Of a stretch of 64,000 bases of DNA, positions 10,510 to 21,969 are shown piece after piece. The translations under genes and the position numbers were made by a program. The stretch lies in NCBI GenBank assembly GCA_964019135.1, contig OZ025257.1, positions 17,511,971-17,575,970 on the forward strand. Direction: 5' to 3'. Source of the stretch: Arenicola marina (taxonomy: Eukaryota; Annelida; Polychaeta; Arenicolidae). How positions within the stretch are numbered: position 1 is the stretch's first letter; each line of letters opens with the position of its first letter. Below the pieces are notes generated by a model that saw nothing but the letters and a program-made list of their open reading frames with translations, was not told the origin of the DNA and ran no database searches.

Positions 10510-10865
10510 TAATATTAACATAATAACATATCATAGTGACACACGTAATTCTTTGAACAAATTATAGAATCGTTCCAACATAGAAGTAACACACGAAAGA
10601 TATAGGGCAGCGGCTTGCATCATGCAATCAATGATCGACACCATACGTGCAGTCAGTACCGTCATTAACACGTAAACCCCAGACATAAGCCAATTACACT
10701 AGCATTCGTATTGCTACATCGGTAACAATCCCGTGATATGGGATGGTTGATTTGACCCCCACACACTAAGCACCTCACCTCATAGACACGAGTGGCCGAG
10801 CTAGACCCGTCCGACTAAACACTTAGCTACACACGTGACACACGTAGATTGTATGATTACGCAAT
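10510..10865. repeat. Unit flank shared with 3,918-4,315
   Basis: This is a non-coding sequence that matches Unit A almost throughout and ends at GATTACGC, where Unit A continues with TGATCAAAAGGACA. Confidence 0.65.
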
Positions 10866-11395
10866 AAAACCAACAAAATATTCATTGGTTGAGTGGTGTC
10901 TTTTATTATGCTATCTATATTATAGGAAAGAAGTACAGCTTCTATTTACAGCTAATTAATAATAATTCACAACGATTAATTGCTTATCACAGCAAATTTA
11001 GTACTCCGATATGTAGTCAATCACTCATCGAAAACTATAATTCAACTCGATACTTGAGGTGGAGCATCAATGGCAAATCGCAAAGGTAGCTGATCAAAAG
11101 GGCATTAACCGAAATACCAATCAGCCATATTTAACGAAAATAGCATGCGGCAAGTGCCCCCAGGCAAGCCCGCTTCTCTAGGGGCACAGCTGTGTCCATC
11201 CTAAATTCTTTAGACGCAAATCGGAAATCGACTGTAGCTTTTATCAAAATGTGTGCGCGTACAATCATAGTGTTTACGTAATTTATATAGCTTGTTCTGA
11301 CATCAAGAAAGTATGTCAACATTAAGTTGTTTCGGTTATATTTTCTAGAAGAAATGTTAGAGCATATGTCTTTTCCCGACCTTTTTCCTGATCAC
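10866..11395. other. Unit B-specific insertion, no gene seen
   Basis: About 0.55 kb is present here and absent at the equivalent point of Unit A (about 4,265). No motif, TIR or coding signal was recognised. Confidence 0.45.
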
Positions 11396-11679
11396 ATCAT
11401 CGTCCTAACGTAACCGAGCTGGTTTCCCGAGGAGAAACTACACCGAGCGGGTCTCCATGGAACTGCAACATAGAGCGGCTCTCCTGCTGGTTACGACTTA
11501 GTACGTGGAACCAGGCAAGCTGCGCCGGCAACGCAGCTAGCAAGGGAAAGGTCGCACTCCGTCTTACTTGTAACTTAAATGAAACATTGTTCACTTCTTA
11601 TTGACACAATATTGGTAGATAGCACTTTGAGCTTGCAGTTCTCTATGATACCAATCACGCTCAGTAAAGCCACCGGCCG
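11396..11679. repeat. T-block repeat, left part split by LINE
   Basis: The sequence aligns with 4,290-4,427. Its last 11 bases (11,669-11,679, GCCACCGGCCG) are the left target-site duplication of the LINE. Confidence 0.75.
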
Positions 11680-11706
11680 TTTTTTTTTTTTTTTTTTTTT
11701 TTTTTT
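11680..11706 (-). repeat. LINE poly(A) tail (27 T on plus strand)
   Basis: An uninterrupted run of 27 T directly abuts the left target duplication. This fixes the 3' end and orientation of the LINE. Confidence 0.9.
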
Positions 11707-11999
11707 CCGAAACAGGCAAGGCACGGTACATAATTCATACTCTGTCGACATTACATGAACATAGTGAGGTAGAAGTACTTCTATGCATGAAAAAACACAC
11801 AGAAAAACAAAAAACAAGGCGAAATCAAACAGAAGCTGTATCTTAATGTAGTAACCATATCACTAATCCATAATATTCAAGTCGATTGCAATTTGTCTAT
11901 GATGGGATTCCACTTATCAATCAAACATTGCTTGCATCTTTCTGACTTATCTTGTACAACTGTTTCTTCTAGCAAGTGGTAGTATTTGATAAGTTTTAA

Positions 12000-14900
12000 C
12001 AAATGTATCACATTTGGAATGGAGTTTTTCCATTTTCAAGTATAGATGTAATTCTTAACAATAATAAATATCTGATTGACCAGTATCTTGTTTTGTCCGT
12101 TTTCTAACCCTAGCATAGCTGATTTAAAATTTAAATTATCACTTATTACTTGCACATTTCTACCGTCTAGCGGTAGATAAGCTGGTCCAAAGTCGCTGTG
12201 CAACATCACATTCCCAGAACATATGTTCCAAAGTCAACCGTACACTTCAATGGTAGGCAGTACAGAGTTGTCCATGAGGTTTCTTCTGAATTAAGATTCA
12301 AGTTTTCTGCCCATTTTATTTCGTTTGTTTTCGACACTTGTAATTGTTTTACTATCACCTTATACGCCTTATTACAAATTTTGTTGTTTATCCGCATAAA
12401 ATCTAAATATTTACAGCTTACATCCGATGGTTTGGAATGCTCTTGCTGACAATACCGTCTCCATTCTTGGGGTACACCGTGAATAAGACTATAGAAGTCA
12501 GCAAAGTTTAGTTTAATATTAAACTTATGCGTAAAACTTTGCCATCCTAAAGGTGACCCGTCATCATTTAGTACATCGTTATAATATACAAGTCCCTTAT
12601 TTATAAATTCCTGCTGTCGGATAACGAGGTTGGGATTTTTCATGAAGTGGGTGTTCCCGAGAAGCATCTTAAACGGTGTTTTCGGAGGTAAGTTATTTCG
12701 AAAATGGATCCATGCTTTTACTACATCAGCCCAGAAAGGGTTAGTTATTTTTTGGCAATCTTTCAAGGATTTAGTGTCCATTTCCCAAAACAGCGATTTG
12801 TTCGTACACACCACGTCCGTGAAGAAATCTTGCCAAGCGCCGTCTGTGGTTATTAACCGACGCATCCATGTAAGTTTTAGTGATTGGAGGAATGACGGAA
12901 TATGAGTCAGATTAACACCTCCATCTTCAGCCTCCTGTGCCAAACGGGTGAGCGAGATTTTAGACTTTTTCTTACGCCATATAAAAGACCGAATCATACC
13001 CTCTAGCTGACTAATATCGGCTTTACTAGGGGAGGGGAGGACTGACAGCACGTGGACCAGTTTAGGCAAAGCCAGGGTCTTAGCAACAGCCAAGACATAG
13101 ATCAGGACATATTTTATCTCTGCCTTTTGGCTTTCTTCCCAACCACACGGCCTTCGTTTTGTCCACATTCATCTTCAAACCCGAACATTTATAAAACGAA
13201 TCAAGGATCCCTAGCGCAGCACGTAGAGATGATTCACTGCCGTCCAACAATAAGAAAGCGTCATCGGCATATTGCCCTAACTTATATACTTTCTCTCGAA
13301 TTTGGATACCTTTCACGTCAGGGCAGTTTTTGATGGCCATGGCTAGAGGTTCCACCGCAAGAATAAACAAGTATGGGGACAGGGGGTCACCCTGTCTGCA
13401 ACCTCTTTCCAGCCTAAAGAATTCAGAAAATATACCATTGTTTATGACGCAGCTGTTCGAGTCTTCGTACAACAACATATGGTGTCTTATAAACTCATCC
13501 CCAAAACCATAGGCCTGTAGAAGCTGTGTAGTATAATCCCAGCTTAAAGAGTCAAACGCCTTTTCGAAGTCAACGAATAATAATAGCCCTGTTTTGTTCT
13601 GTTCTCTTAAATAGTGCATTAAATCGTATACAATTCTAGTATTTTCTCCTATGAAGCGATTCTTTAAAAAACCTTTCTGGTCCGAACTGATGATCGTTGG
13701 TAAAATATTTTTCATCCTTATTGCAAGCACACCAGCTAGAACTTTGTAATCTGCATTAAGTAAAGTAATAGGCCTCCAATGTTTCAGATATTGTCTAGGT
13801 TTTTCTGGTTTAGGTAAACAGGTAATGATACCTTGTCTTTGTGTTATAGATAGAGTACCCTGCTGACATGCATGTCTTAGACTGTTCATCAGATGTATTC
13901 CAATGTTCTTCCAAAAGAACTTATAAACGTCTATTGGGAGTCCGTCGCTCCCTGGACACTTGTCGTTTTTCATATCCTATGTAAGTTGTTGGACTTCTTC
14001 CAAAGTAATTTCTCCATCACATATAGCCTTTTGCTGTTCTGAGAGCTGCTTTATATACTTGGAATTTAAAAACTGGTTCATGTCGCCTTTCGAAGACATA
14101 TAGTCACATTTTGAATATAATTGCTGTAACACTTATAAAAAGTCATTTGCTCGACCAAGATGTCATTTGGGTCCATCAACTCTTTGCCATTAACATCTAG
14201 CTTAGTGATTAATTTATTTATATACTTTCTTTTCTCAAGGCTGCAAAAATATCTGCTGGGCTTCTCTTCTTCCTCATAATATTTGGCCCGGGCTCGTAAC
14301 ATTGTGGCCTTTATCTTGGGGGAGCGTAGCTTTTCTAGTTCAAAACTTAACTCATCGCGCTTGGCTACCAAATCAGCGCTCTCTGCTGCATTTAGATCTA
14401 TTCTCATATCTAGCTTTTCTATATCTTGCTCTATCCCCCAAATCTGCTTGTCTGGTGTCTTTTTCTTAAACGAACTATAACTGATAGTTTTACCGCGAAT
14501 TTCCATTTTCAGCATTTCAAAAAAGAGTTGGTCGTTAATGACTTTCACACCTGGTGTCGCCCTATAGTGTTTCTCTACGTTTGCAATACAGTCTTTAATT
14601 AGCCTAACGTATTCCTTATCGTAAAACAGAGAAGTGTTTAATTTCCAGAATCCCTTCCCTTATTCAGCTGTTAGAATGTCTATATCAATAGTAGTAAGAC
14701 AATGGTCCGTTCTATACCCAGGCCGTATTGTGGCACTTTGTGTAACGGCATGCAGATCTGGAGAAGAGAGGTAAAAATCCAGCCTAGCTCGCTGCGTTTT
14801 GCACTGTTGATTGACCCAGGTGAAACGTTTAGTATCTGGGTGTATAACCCTCCAGGTATCTATGAGTTCTAAGGACTCTATCATATTAAGTACCCGGCTC

Positions 14901-15374
14901 CTAGCCTTTATATTATTTTCTCTTTTATAACCGTGTGTGTCTAGTTCCTGTTTTAATACTAAATTACAGTCTCCGCAAAGCAGCATGCTAGCGTTGCCCA
15001 TACTGTCTACTTTTTGCTGTAAGTTTTCAAAGAACTCTGGGGTGTCCTTATTTGGACCCATTCAAAGTGACATCCAATACCAGAAGATTACCAGAGTCAT
15101 CACTCTGGACACCGTGAACCTCATACTGTACGCGTTTCGTTATAATGATCGCAACGCCCCTAGACTGTGAACAGGAAGAGTTGCAAAAACACTCACATCC
15201 CCACTCGTCTCTTAAATCTGCCTGAGTTTTTGTATCAAGGTGAACATCTTGGAGACAATAGACCGATAGTTTTTGCCCCTGTAGCCATTCGCTCACATCT
15301 CTCCGTTTTGACGTTGAAGCAATACCTCGTACATTCATACATCCACATTTTATACCAGTACTCATCGGGGCCAT
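12000..15374 (-). pseudogene. LINE ORF2: endonuclease-reverse transcriptase, disrupted
   Basis: Domains lie in order on the minus strand. The APE-like endonuclease spans 15,374-14,660 (NVRGI, LQDVH, MLLCGDCN for GDFN, RLDFYL, RTDH). A linker follows at about 14,548-14,078. The reverse transcriptase spans 13,973-13,080, with NDKCPGSDG, ITLLNADYK, QKGFLKNR, FVDFEKAFD, RQGDPLSPYLF and the catalytic YADD at residues 235-238 of that segment. The C-terminal domain spans 13,168-12,206, and a cysteine/histidine motif HMFWECxxxxRLW at about 12,228-12,190 lies in another frame. Breaks visible are a frameshift near 15,055, an in-frame TAA at 14,660-14,662, a frameshift near 14,100, a TAG just before the RT segment (about 13,976), a frameshift near 13,130 and one near 12,240. 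The motif set fits the L1/Tx1 group. It is not functional. Confidence 0.9.
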
Positions 15375-15805
15375 TGATCAGTGCCGATACAATTGTGAAC
15401 CTTTCTATATATGTATTACAAAAAAAAAATATATATATATAACAAATTAATCACACACACACAAAAAAACAAAAAAACAACGAACACGCTTATATAGCTC
15501 TTATACCAGGCACTGAGTTACAAGACGGCGAGGTGCACCACCAGCCAAGGGATCGATCGAAAGACCAAGAGCACATAAACATATTATAATGTTGAGTCCA
15601 AAATGTTTGACAGGCATGAGCAACACTTTCACTACCCCGTGGCAGCAGCTCTGCGCTATACACGTACTCTCCATACCGTACCTGAAATCTGCATCAATCT
15701 CCAAACATAGTTATTCCTTGTGTACGGTCGAGATCTTTTATAGATCACCGCAGAGCTGACACTGACCACCCACAACATTCAGGGGCCGTCTCATACGTGA
15801 TATTA
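15375..15805. other. LINE inter-ORF spacer with low-complexity tract
   Basis: This lies between ORF1 and ORF2. Positions 15,420-15,480 are A/T- and CA-rich simple sequence; the rest has no recognisable motif. Confidence 0.6.
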
Positions 15806-16420
15806 TCAAAAGTCTTTCAGCCATATTTCGGGGAGAGTGGAGGCTGTTTCCACGTTGTAGGTTTTGCCATCTATGATCAGTCTGTATTTTACCACGGAAG
15901 CCCTCTTGTCATCCTTTCTGGCTGCCTTCATGATTGTCACCATGCCGTCGTTCCTCTTGCATAGGCTTAGGTACATTTTCACTAATAAACAGCTTAGTGC
16001 CCCGCAATGCTTGCTTCTTTTTCCAAACCTCTTGTCTTTCCGGGAAAAACGCAAACCTGGCGATAATAGGCCTTGGCTTCTCTTGGGCCATGCCTGGTTG
16101 GCCAACGCTGGCTTTAAGTGACTCCAGTATCTTGTTTCTCTAGGACTCTAACCCGTTCCTTCAACTTCGCGTTTTCCTCTTCCAAATCGTCAACATTCTT
16201 ATTATGGTACTCCGACGCTTCCTTCAGGCTAATCATTTCTGACGTCAAGAAGTTTATCGCTTCTTTAATTTCTGGTAAACAGTCCACTCTCGCCAAGATG
16301 TTGTCAATTGCCTCACTTGAATCTTTGGACATGTTTCCGTTGTCTCTCTCTTCTAGTGCTGCCAGATCCTGGTAGCACTCGGTAATTCGTCTTTGCTTCG
16401 TATCCTTTGGACTTTGAAGG
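15806..16420 (-). pseudogene. LINE ORF1: coiled-coil, L1 ORF1p-like, frameshifted
   Basis: The N-terminal part (about 16,415-16,114) is a heptad-rich coiled coil (for example NVDDLEEENAKLKERVRVLE). A domain resembling L1 ORF1 proteins follows in a second frame (PRPIIARFAFFPERQEVW, KLFISENVPK; 16,091-15,909). The C-terminal part (RLIIDGKTYNVE, LPEIWLKDF) is in a third frame ending at 15,806. The open frame of the coiled coil continues past the LINE end into host repeat sequence up to 16,527, so the true start is either lost by 5' truncation or is the Met of NMSKDSS. Confidence 0.8.
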
Positions 16421-17082
16421 GCCACCGGCCGGTTGATGTCCAAATATTTACACCGATCTGGAGTAATCGGACGACAAGTATGGGCTCCGATCTCCGCCAG
16501 CAATTCATGAATGCAAGTACCAATCAAAAAGGCATCTTGCCAGAGAATAGTACCTTATATTTATTGTGGTAATAGTATCTTTCCTGGCTTAAGTTGATTT
16601 TTAATCAAAATAAACACAAAATAGCCCAGTAGTGCCACTTCTCTGTTTATGCTGAAAACGTATCATATTTTGGATCAAATTGTGCATCATTTAAAATTTA
16701 AACTGGTGTGCTTAACTTACTATTAAACGAAGTATAAACATGTATGCAGTTTGCTTCAGTTATATCTTATCTTACTTGCTTCATAACTCATTAAAGAAGT
16801 TCGCAGTTAACAAGTTAACACTTGTGGAATTACTTTTTATCACTTTGGATGGTAGGCGATTAATTGATAAGGCAAAAACACTACACAATGCACGCTTACC
16901 CCCACCCACTCCTGGCCTCCTGTGGGTTGCACTTCATGGCTCGATCGCGCGCCGGGTACCAGCGCGTACATATGAGCAACCATGTATTAGGGCTAAGCGT
17001 TAACATGTCTCCTTGCTTTTTGGTTTAACTTTCGCATACAAAGTTTCAAGTAAAATGTCTAGCGCTTACAAGCCTTCCCAGA
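16421..17082. repeat. T-block repeat, right part split by LINE
   Basis: It starts with the right LINE duplication (16,421-16,431) and aligns with 4,428-4,870 and 53,036-53,340. It ends at the left target duplication of the next element. Confidence 0.75.
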
Positions 17083-17109
17083 CCTGGTAATCCCGGGATA
17101 TACCGTTTA

Positions 17110-18005
17110 TGCGTTTTTCCTTTTGCCTCCGGGCTATGGCTCCGGGCTATGGCTCCGGACTATGGCTTTGGGCTCATTTTCCGGGCTATGGCTGTCGATG
17201 CCGGGTTCAGTGCCGGGCTATGGCTCTCGGTGCCGGGCTATGGCTCTCGGTTCCGGGCTATGGCTCTCGGTGCCGGGCTATGGCTCTCGGTGCCATCTTA
17301 TGGCTCTGGGCTATGGCTTTGGGCGTCGGGCTATGGCTCTGTGCGCGAGCTATGGCTCAGTGCGCTGCGCTGAAATTGAGATCGCGAGAGTGAGATCGCG
17401 AGGGTGAAATCGCGAGAGCGAGATCGCACGAACGCGAGGGGAGATCGCAAGAAGGCGAGGGCGAGATCGCAAGAACGCGAGAGCGAGATCGCAAAAACGC
17501 AATTGCGAGGTCGCGATGGCGCGATTGCGAGATCGCGATCGCGTTATTGCGAGAGTAAAACCGCGAGATCACGAGAAGGCGAAGGCGAGATCTCGAGTTT
17601 TCGCCTGCGCGATCTAGCCCTCGCGTTTTACCGATCTCGCATTCTGGCCCTCGCGTTATCGCCCTCGCGTTCTCGATTTCAGTGCGGTGCACAGCGCCAT
17701 AGTCCAGCGCACGGAGCCATAGCCCACGCGCGGAGCCATAACCCGACGCCCAGAGCAATAGCTCGGAGCCGGCACCGAAAGTCGTAGACCGGAGCCATAG
17801 CCCGGCACTGAGAGCCATAGCCGGGAAACCAGAGCCATAGCCTGACACCCGGAGCCATAGCTCGGACCATAGCCCAGCATCGAGAGTTATATCCCGATGC
17901 CCAAAGCCATAGCCCAGCATCGAGAGTCATATTCCGATGCCCAAAGCCATAGCCCGGAGCCATAGCCCGGTTACGAGAGCCATAGCCCGGAAGCTGAGCC
18001 AGGAG
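17110..18005. repeat. Giant imperfect palindrome of GGGCTATGGCTC motifs
   Basis: The left arm (17,130-17,360) is a run of units like CCGGGCTATGGCTCTCGGTG. The right arm (17,690-18,000) holds the inverse, GAGCCATAGCCCGG, many times. The inner parts are also inverted: GAGATCGCGAGAGTG-type text at 17,370-17,520 against TCGCCCTCGCGTTCTCG at 17,590-17,670. The centre lies near 17,535 at CGCGATCGCG. ORFs on both strands (GYGSGLWL-type) are products of the repeat and not genes. Confidence 0.85.
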
Positions 18006-18023
18006 CCATTCATAAAAATGGCC

Positions 18024-18255
18024 TGACGTCACAATTTTGGCGCGCATGCGTTGTAGGTGAAAATACGGAGCCTCGTTATCGCGCAGGTGAAAACATTGCC
18101 ACGTGGTTATAAATCTGCATACAAATCTCGTGTTTTGGTGTCTTTTGTACTAGTTTTGTTCCGTGGGTTTGCGTCTGTTGTTCTTTCATTGTGCTATGCC
18201 CTAGAACTATTTGGGAACCCTACCTGGTGTAGTTAGTGTCAGGTATCCAGAAAAC
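18024..18255. repeat. Internal direct repeat of TIR element, copy 1
   Basis: The segment starting GACGTCACAATTTTGGCGCG aligns with 19,050-19,258 (GACGTCACAATTTTTGTGCG); both continue through GAGCCTCGTTATCGC. A shorter inverted relative lies at about 19,945-20,050. Confidence 0.65.
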
Positions 18256-18579
18256 TAAAAGTAGTAGAAGTGGGTGACCGTCTTCTTGGGATGAAGCCTG
18301 TTGTTATGAGTAGACCCATGCAAAAACTTAATGCAAATTTATGTAGGTCAGAATACATATTGAAAAATCATACTTTCCATTAATCCAGTGGATATCCCCA
18401 TCCCTCATTTGTTGCTGCCAAGTTCTTACCTCCTACTTGCTGACACATAATTGGAAACGTACCTAATTAAGTGGTATAATTAATTAATAAGGCCCAAAAC
18501 AAATGCATACAATGAATTCGGGGAAAGACATTTTCTCTTGCCCTCAATTTGTGGATAAAAAATATTCTTTTGGAACTTG

Positions 18580-18800
18580 ACAGAAAATTCTCTCCTTAAC
18601 AAAATGGGGGGAGGAACAGGGTGGCTCGGTTCTCTGATCTCTTTTTGGGGGTTGGCATATTCTCTGATCTCTGATTTTTTGGTTGGCATGTTCTCTGATC
18701 TTAGGCAGTATCTTTGATCTCAGAGTTTTCTCTGATCTCTGATATTTCATTTTTCCCAAGGTCTGATCTGAGATCTCTGATGTTTGTGGGCCCATGTACT
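18580..18800. repeat. CTCTGATCT short tandem repeat
   Basis: About ten irregular occurrences of CTCTGATCT or CTGATCTC lie within the TIR element. They have no coding potential. Confidence 0.6.
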
Positions 18801-19049
18801 ATGATCTTAGATTGTTTTCCACCCCCACCCCTCCCCCCCCCCCACCCCAAAAATAACCTTGCATTGAACTTGACAGAATTGCTTGAATTATAATTTGTCC
18901 TTACATTTATTGAAGATGTTGCCTTGAACTTGACGGAAAAATTACTTTCCCTCAATCCTATAACCGTGTGGTGAAAAATAATTCATATTGATTTATTTAT
19001 TTGATGGTGGGGGGGGGGTAGGGCTTTTATTTGCGTCATGGTAATGGAA

Positions 19050-19258
19050 TGACGTCACAATTTTTGTGCGCATGCAGACTAAGCGCACTGAGCCTCGTTA
19101 TCGCACCCTTGAAAACTTTCCCGCGATTACGTAAGCATAGCGTCTTTCTCAGTGTTTTCTGTCGTATTTGTCCGTGGTTTCGCGCCCGTTTTCATTTATT
19201 TAACGATGTCCTACGATTTTTTGGAATGCCTGCCTTGTGAGGCTAGTGCCAGGGGGGT
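19050..19258. repeat. Internal direct repeat of TIR element, copy 2
   Basis: This is a diverged copy of 18,024-18,255. Between here and 20,060 there are poly-C/poly-G tracts (for example 19,751-19,795) that produce spurious ORFs on both strands. Confidence 0.6.
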
Positions 19259-20404
19259 GGCTAAAAAAGGGTTATATAATGCTCTATAGATCAACACATG
19301 TTTTACCCCCAGCTAACAATAATGCTTGCCATATATTTGGCAAAAAAATAATTAAACCATTGACCGGATAGAAAAAACTTCCCTTCATTTTTCATTTCTT
19401 GGGGTAGGGGTGGGGAGGGGGTTTGCTAAACAAAAAAAGGTTACATTAATCTTGCTCCCATATTAGATAAAGACAAATTCTTGCTCTCATATTACCCAAT
19501 AAAAATAATATTGCTCCCATTGCAGCACAAATATTTGTGGCCCAAGCTAGAAATGATAGCCAAGAAATAGTTCTGCCCCAACCCCCAGCGTGGATACAGA
19601 AATTAGCAAAAGGGGACCGGGGGGGAGTCCAATAAAAGGTTGCGACCGAGGGGGAGGGGGTGCACTACAAAAGAGGGGGGTCCACACCTCAGATGGCCTA
19701 ATTTTTGCATTGAAAAACAGCATTCCTCCTCAAAAATGGAGGGAAGGTCTCCCCCCCCCCTGGATCCGCCCATGCCCCCCCCCCCACCCCCTTGTTTCGT
19801 CTTGCATATTGTGGTTGGAGCAACCCCAGACCTTGCACTGCTTCGGCATGATTTTAATTGTACAGGCAGAGCTGTATATATAGGGAAAGTACGGCGTACG
19901 ATATGGGGAGAATCAGAGCGGAACGCAAATGCTGGGCCATGTGCGTTTGTTTTCACCTGCGCTCGGTGCGCCGCCTGGCGAGTATAGTGCGCATGACTGG
20001 AAGTCCATTTCTATGAATAGCCCGGTGCCTGAGGCTGGAGCCATAGTTCGGAGCTCGAAACAGATTCCCTCTAGTGTTATTCATTTTCGCGAAAAGAGTA
20101 ACACAGTTTCGCGCGAGTGTTACCTATTTCCGTTTTGTACTTTACAAAAGGGTAAAAGATATCGCGCAAGTGTTACCTATTTTCGTTTTGCTCCTTTCAG
20201 AAAAGGCGAACGGTTTCTGATGACTTTTACCTTTTTTGCTTTTTTATTTTTCAAAACGGTAATGGGAAAAGGAATTGCCGAAACCTTTTTCTGCTTGACC
20301 TTTTGTGAAACAAGAAATTGAAAAAGGGAAAATTCTGCTTTTATAATGTTCAGAAGCAAAGGAAAAACGAAATAACGGTATATCCCGGGATTCCTGGTGC
20401 GCCA

Positions 20405-21365
20405 GCCGCCTTCTTTAAACCATATCATTCAGTATATATCAATATGTCGCGACCCAGAAACGGCGTGCACAGATAGGCAACTAGGCAGCGAGGCGGGCCA
20501 TTTAAACCGATAACCGTCTTTTGTGTGCGATGTCATGTTTCATTGTTCTGCACCAGGTAACTATGGCAACGATTGTTTATTGAAGGTGCCGCAGGGCGGT
20601 TTGGATCAGATTACAAAAGTTCAGCGGGAAGTGGCCGTATCTACCGGCAGTTGTGAGTACAGGTGGGTCTATTCAAGCACGTGCAGCGTTCACTAAATGG
20701 GTCCACCCTAAAACACTGCCTTTGCCACTGTGATTGTTCAACTAATCGTGATTGTAGTAGGCACTGCCAGTCAACAAGGAACACAATATCATTGACATTG
20801 GGGCTTTACAATGACCATCACGCCTTTCCCTAAGCTCGCGCAATTGTTGATTGATGCATAGTTGCGACGCTTGTCTGCAGAACGTAGGGACGGAAATGTC
20901 GGTTGAGATTATCCCAAATAAGTCCACAGATCTGCACTGTATCCTATGGTGATATTGTATGAGAGATTCGCGGTAGCACTAACCGAGCAAGAAAAGACAA
21001 TGACATTAACTAGATGAATTACTAGTGCGTTTGAATCCTTCGTCAATAGCAAAAGATATTTTAGCAGGCATATCATCATTTCAAGTATCACCTTTCACAT
21101 GAAGCGTTTTCACTGGTCATAAATTCAAACTCCCGACGCTATGTTCTCTATGGTTGATCGATAATTAAAATTACTCATGCAGTATTTTACTCTCTGAATA
21201 AATAGTATTAGGTTACTTCGTACGAATGATACGGAGAAGCCTGAATTCGTTAACGATAGACATCTATATTGGCATTTATCTTTAGTTTAACTGGTAAGAA
21301 GAAAAAATAAAAATCCTATAACGTAATTGAAAAATTATATTTTGCAATAAAACTGACCTGTTTGG
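20405..21365. repeat. R-block repeat, copy 2
   Basis: It aligns over its length with 5,095-5,975 and 53,345-54,125, and is directly followed by the 3' flank of the iGluR gene, as in Unit C. Confidence 0.75.
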
Positions 21366-21740
21366 GGGGTTCACATTCGCAAGACATATGCCAGTCAAAG
21401 TATTTAGGTGCAAATTGGAGCTTGCTATTGCTACAAAAATAAGTTGGATCTGTCAAAGGTTTTACAAAGTACGACGTTTCCATTACATTACGTTTCGAAA
21501 CCTATGCAGCTGATTAGGTATTAGCTCGTATATGTTATTCAGCTGAAAGCCACGATTTCCTGATCGTCGATTTATTATTTAGTATTAACTACACCTAGCA
21601 GTATGATTGTTACATTGTTACAACAAACATCATTATCGGCGAACTAATCAAGAAACATCAATCTATGCGTTAGAGATTTGTGTCAAAACGAACTATTGTC
21701 GCGGTGTTAAGTCGCCCCGTGAGTGTCGATTAACTGTCAA
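21366..21740 (-). other. 3' flank/3' UTR of iGluR gene
   Basis: It is conserved with 54,125-54,501. On the minus strand an AATAAA hexamer lies at 21,576-21,571, about 165 nt after the stop codon, and is a plausible poly(A) signal. Confidence 0.5.
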
Positions 21741-21969
21741 CTAAAGCCGTTCTCTTCTGAGGCGGCGCCACTGCGCCATGCAACACTCAACCACCAGAAC
21801 GAGGCCGGACGTGACGAGTACAGCTGCCAGTATGTAGAAGACGCCGTAGATCTGTTGCATGGAGACGACGGGCGAGCCGAGTCGGGCGGTGGCGGCATCC
21901 CCTGGTCCCCGGGGGTGGTAGCGCCTATCCCACTCCTCAATCAATGCGTGCTGCCAGGCGTCGGCAATG
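21741..21969 (-). CDS. iGluR exon 11: end of S2, M4, stop
   Basis: The acceptor CGCTAG precedes C-ATT-GCC. The exon encodes IADAWQHALIEEWDRRY, the usual amphipathic end of S2, a spacer, and the last membrane segment (IYGVFYILAAVLVTSGLVLV), then a short basic tail and TAG. Confidence 0.8.

Larger units (their letters stand above)
11680..16420 (-). mobile_element. L1/Tx1-type LINE, 4.74 kb, inactive
   Basis: This is a complete insertion event with both junctions visible. The 11-bp duplication GCCACCGGCCG occurs at 11,669-11,679 and 16,421-16,431, and once at the empty site in Unit A (about 4,420-4,430). The 3' end is a run of 27 T on the plus strand (11,680-11,706), the poly(A) tail of a minus-strand element. 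It carries ORF1 (coiled coil plus RNA-binding-type domain) and ORF2 (APE-type endonuclease, RT with YADD, C-terminal HMFWEC motif). Both ORFs are broken. The element begins at ORF1 with almost no 5' UTR, so it is probably 5'-truncated. Confidence 0.92.
17089..20392. mobile_element. 3.3-kb TIR element, unclassified, non-autonomous
   Basis: The ends are inverted: AATCCCGGGATATACCGTT at 17,089-17,107, with its reverse complement at 20,374-20,392; similarity continues inward (CGTTTTTCCTTT). The 6-bp CCTGGT repeats directly outside both ends (17,083-17,088 and 20,393-20,398). The Unit C equivalent at about 53,325-53,345 lacks the element and runs straight through (CTTCCCATATCTTGTGCACC). No transposase is recognised. 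Inside are a palindrome of nearly 900 bp, two related direct copies of a 0.2-kb segment, pyrimidine/purine-rich tracts and short tandem repeats. The superfamily is unknown; the ACCTGGT target resembles sites used by some Harbinger elements, but a 6-bp duplication is not typical of them. Confidence 0.82.

Noticed and set aside
16424..16527. N-terminal extension of LINE ORF1 upstream of 16,420
   Set aside because: The sequence beyond 16,420 is host T-block repeat, shown by the target duplication and the Unit A empty site. The open frame there is chance.
17109..18047. Several ORFs on both strands encoding GYGSGLWL or RSRDLA repeats, up to 187 codons
   Set aside because: They are produced by the palindromic GGGCTATGGCTC/GATCGCGAG repeats. 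The same text appears in three frames and on both strands.
19590..19987. ORFs of 97-117 codons on both strands
   Set aside because: They owe their openness to poly-C/poly-G tracts inside the 3.3-kb TIR element; no motif or splice signal.
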